From an uncultured Bacilli bacterium (lineage in GTDB: Bacteria; Bacillota_I; Bacilli_A; RF39; UBA660), in NCBI GenBank assembly GCA_947630585.1, contig CANRIE010000039.1, forward strand, positions 1-6,098: 6,098 nt of DNA, in the 5' to 3' direction. The notes below the pieces were generated by a model, which was not told the DNA's origin, made no database searches, and saw only the letters and a program-made list of their open reading frames with translations. The position numbers and the translations under genes were made by a program. This document shows positions 6,098 to 6,098 of the stretch, in pieces (the stretch's first letter is position 1; each line of letters begins with the position of its first letter).

Positions 6098-6098
6098 T

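Overview
The window is very AT-rich and looks like a chromosomal segment of a low-GC Bacillota. The likely group is a Mollicutes-related or Erysipelotrichia-like lineage that uses the standard genetic code: Trp is encoded by TGG in all three proteins and parE ends in TGA, so the mycoplasma code (UGA = Trp) is not indicated. Species cannot be named from this sequence.

Right two thirds (1520-5942, minus strand): a two-gene operon for topoisomerase IV, parE followed by parC, with 4 bases between them and the parC Shine-Dalgarno inside the last parE codons. A candidate promoter and a hairpin-forming 5' leader lie at 5971-6050. An intrinsic terminator at 1474-1518 closes the operon. Together the two proteins form the ParC2ParE2 enzyme that decatenates daughter chromosomes. 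Both look intact, with all main motifs and an unaltered quinolone-determining region in ParC.

Left part (84-1304, plus strand): a complete-looking insertion sequence of about 1.22 kb with 25-bp terminal inverted repeats (24/25 matching) and one IS1595/ISXO2-type transposase. It points toward the 3' end of parC. Its promoter overlaps the left inverted repeat. Between promoter and transposase lies the most unusual object in the window: two long perfect inverted repeats (19 and 21 bp) interleaved as A-B-A'-B'. The predicted transcript would start at stem A, and stem B ends in a T-run just before the transposase start codon. This looks like a built-in RNA switch, attenuator or pseudoknot controlling transposase expression. 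The transposase ORF has no stop codon inside the element; its TAA comes from flanking DNA.

Flanks of the element: the minus strand carries a promoter-like box, a strong Shine-Dalgarno and an ATG (1335-1370) on one side, and a terminator-like hairpin (33-67) on the other. The element may have split a small leftward transcription unit. The remaining intergenic DNA (1371-1473 and 5997-6098) is AT-rich and holds only the regulatory candidates listed.
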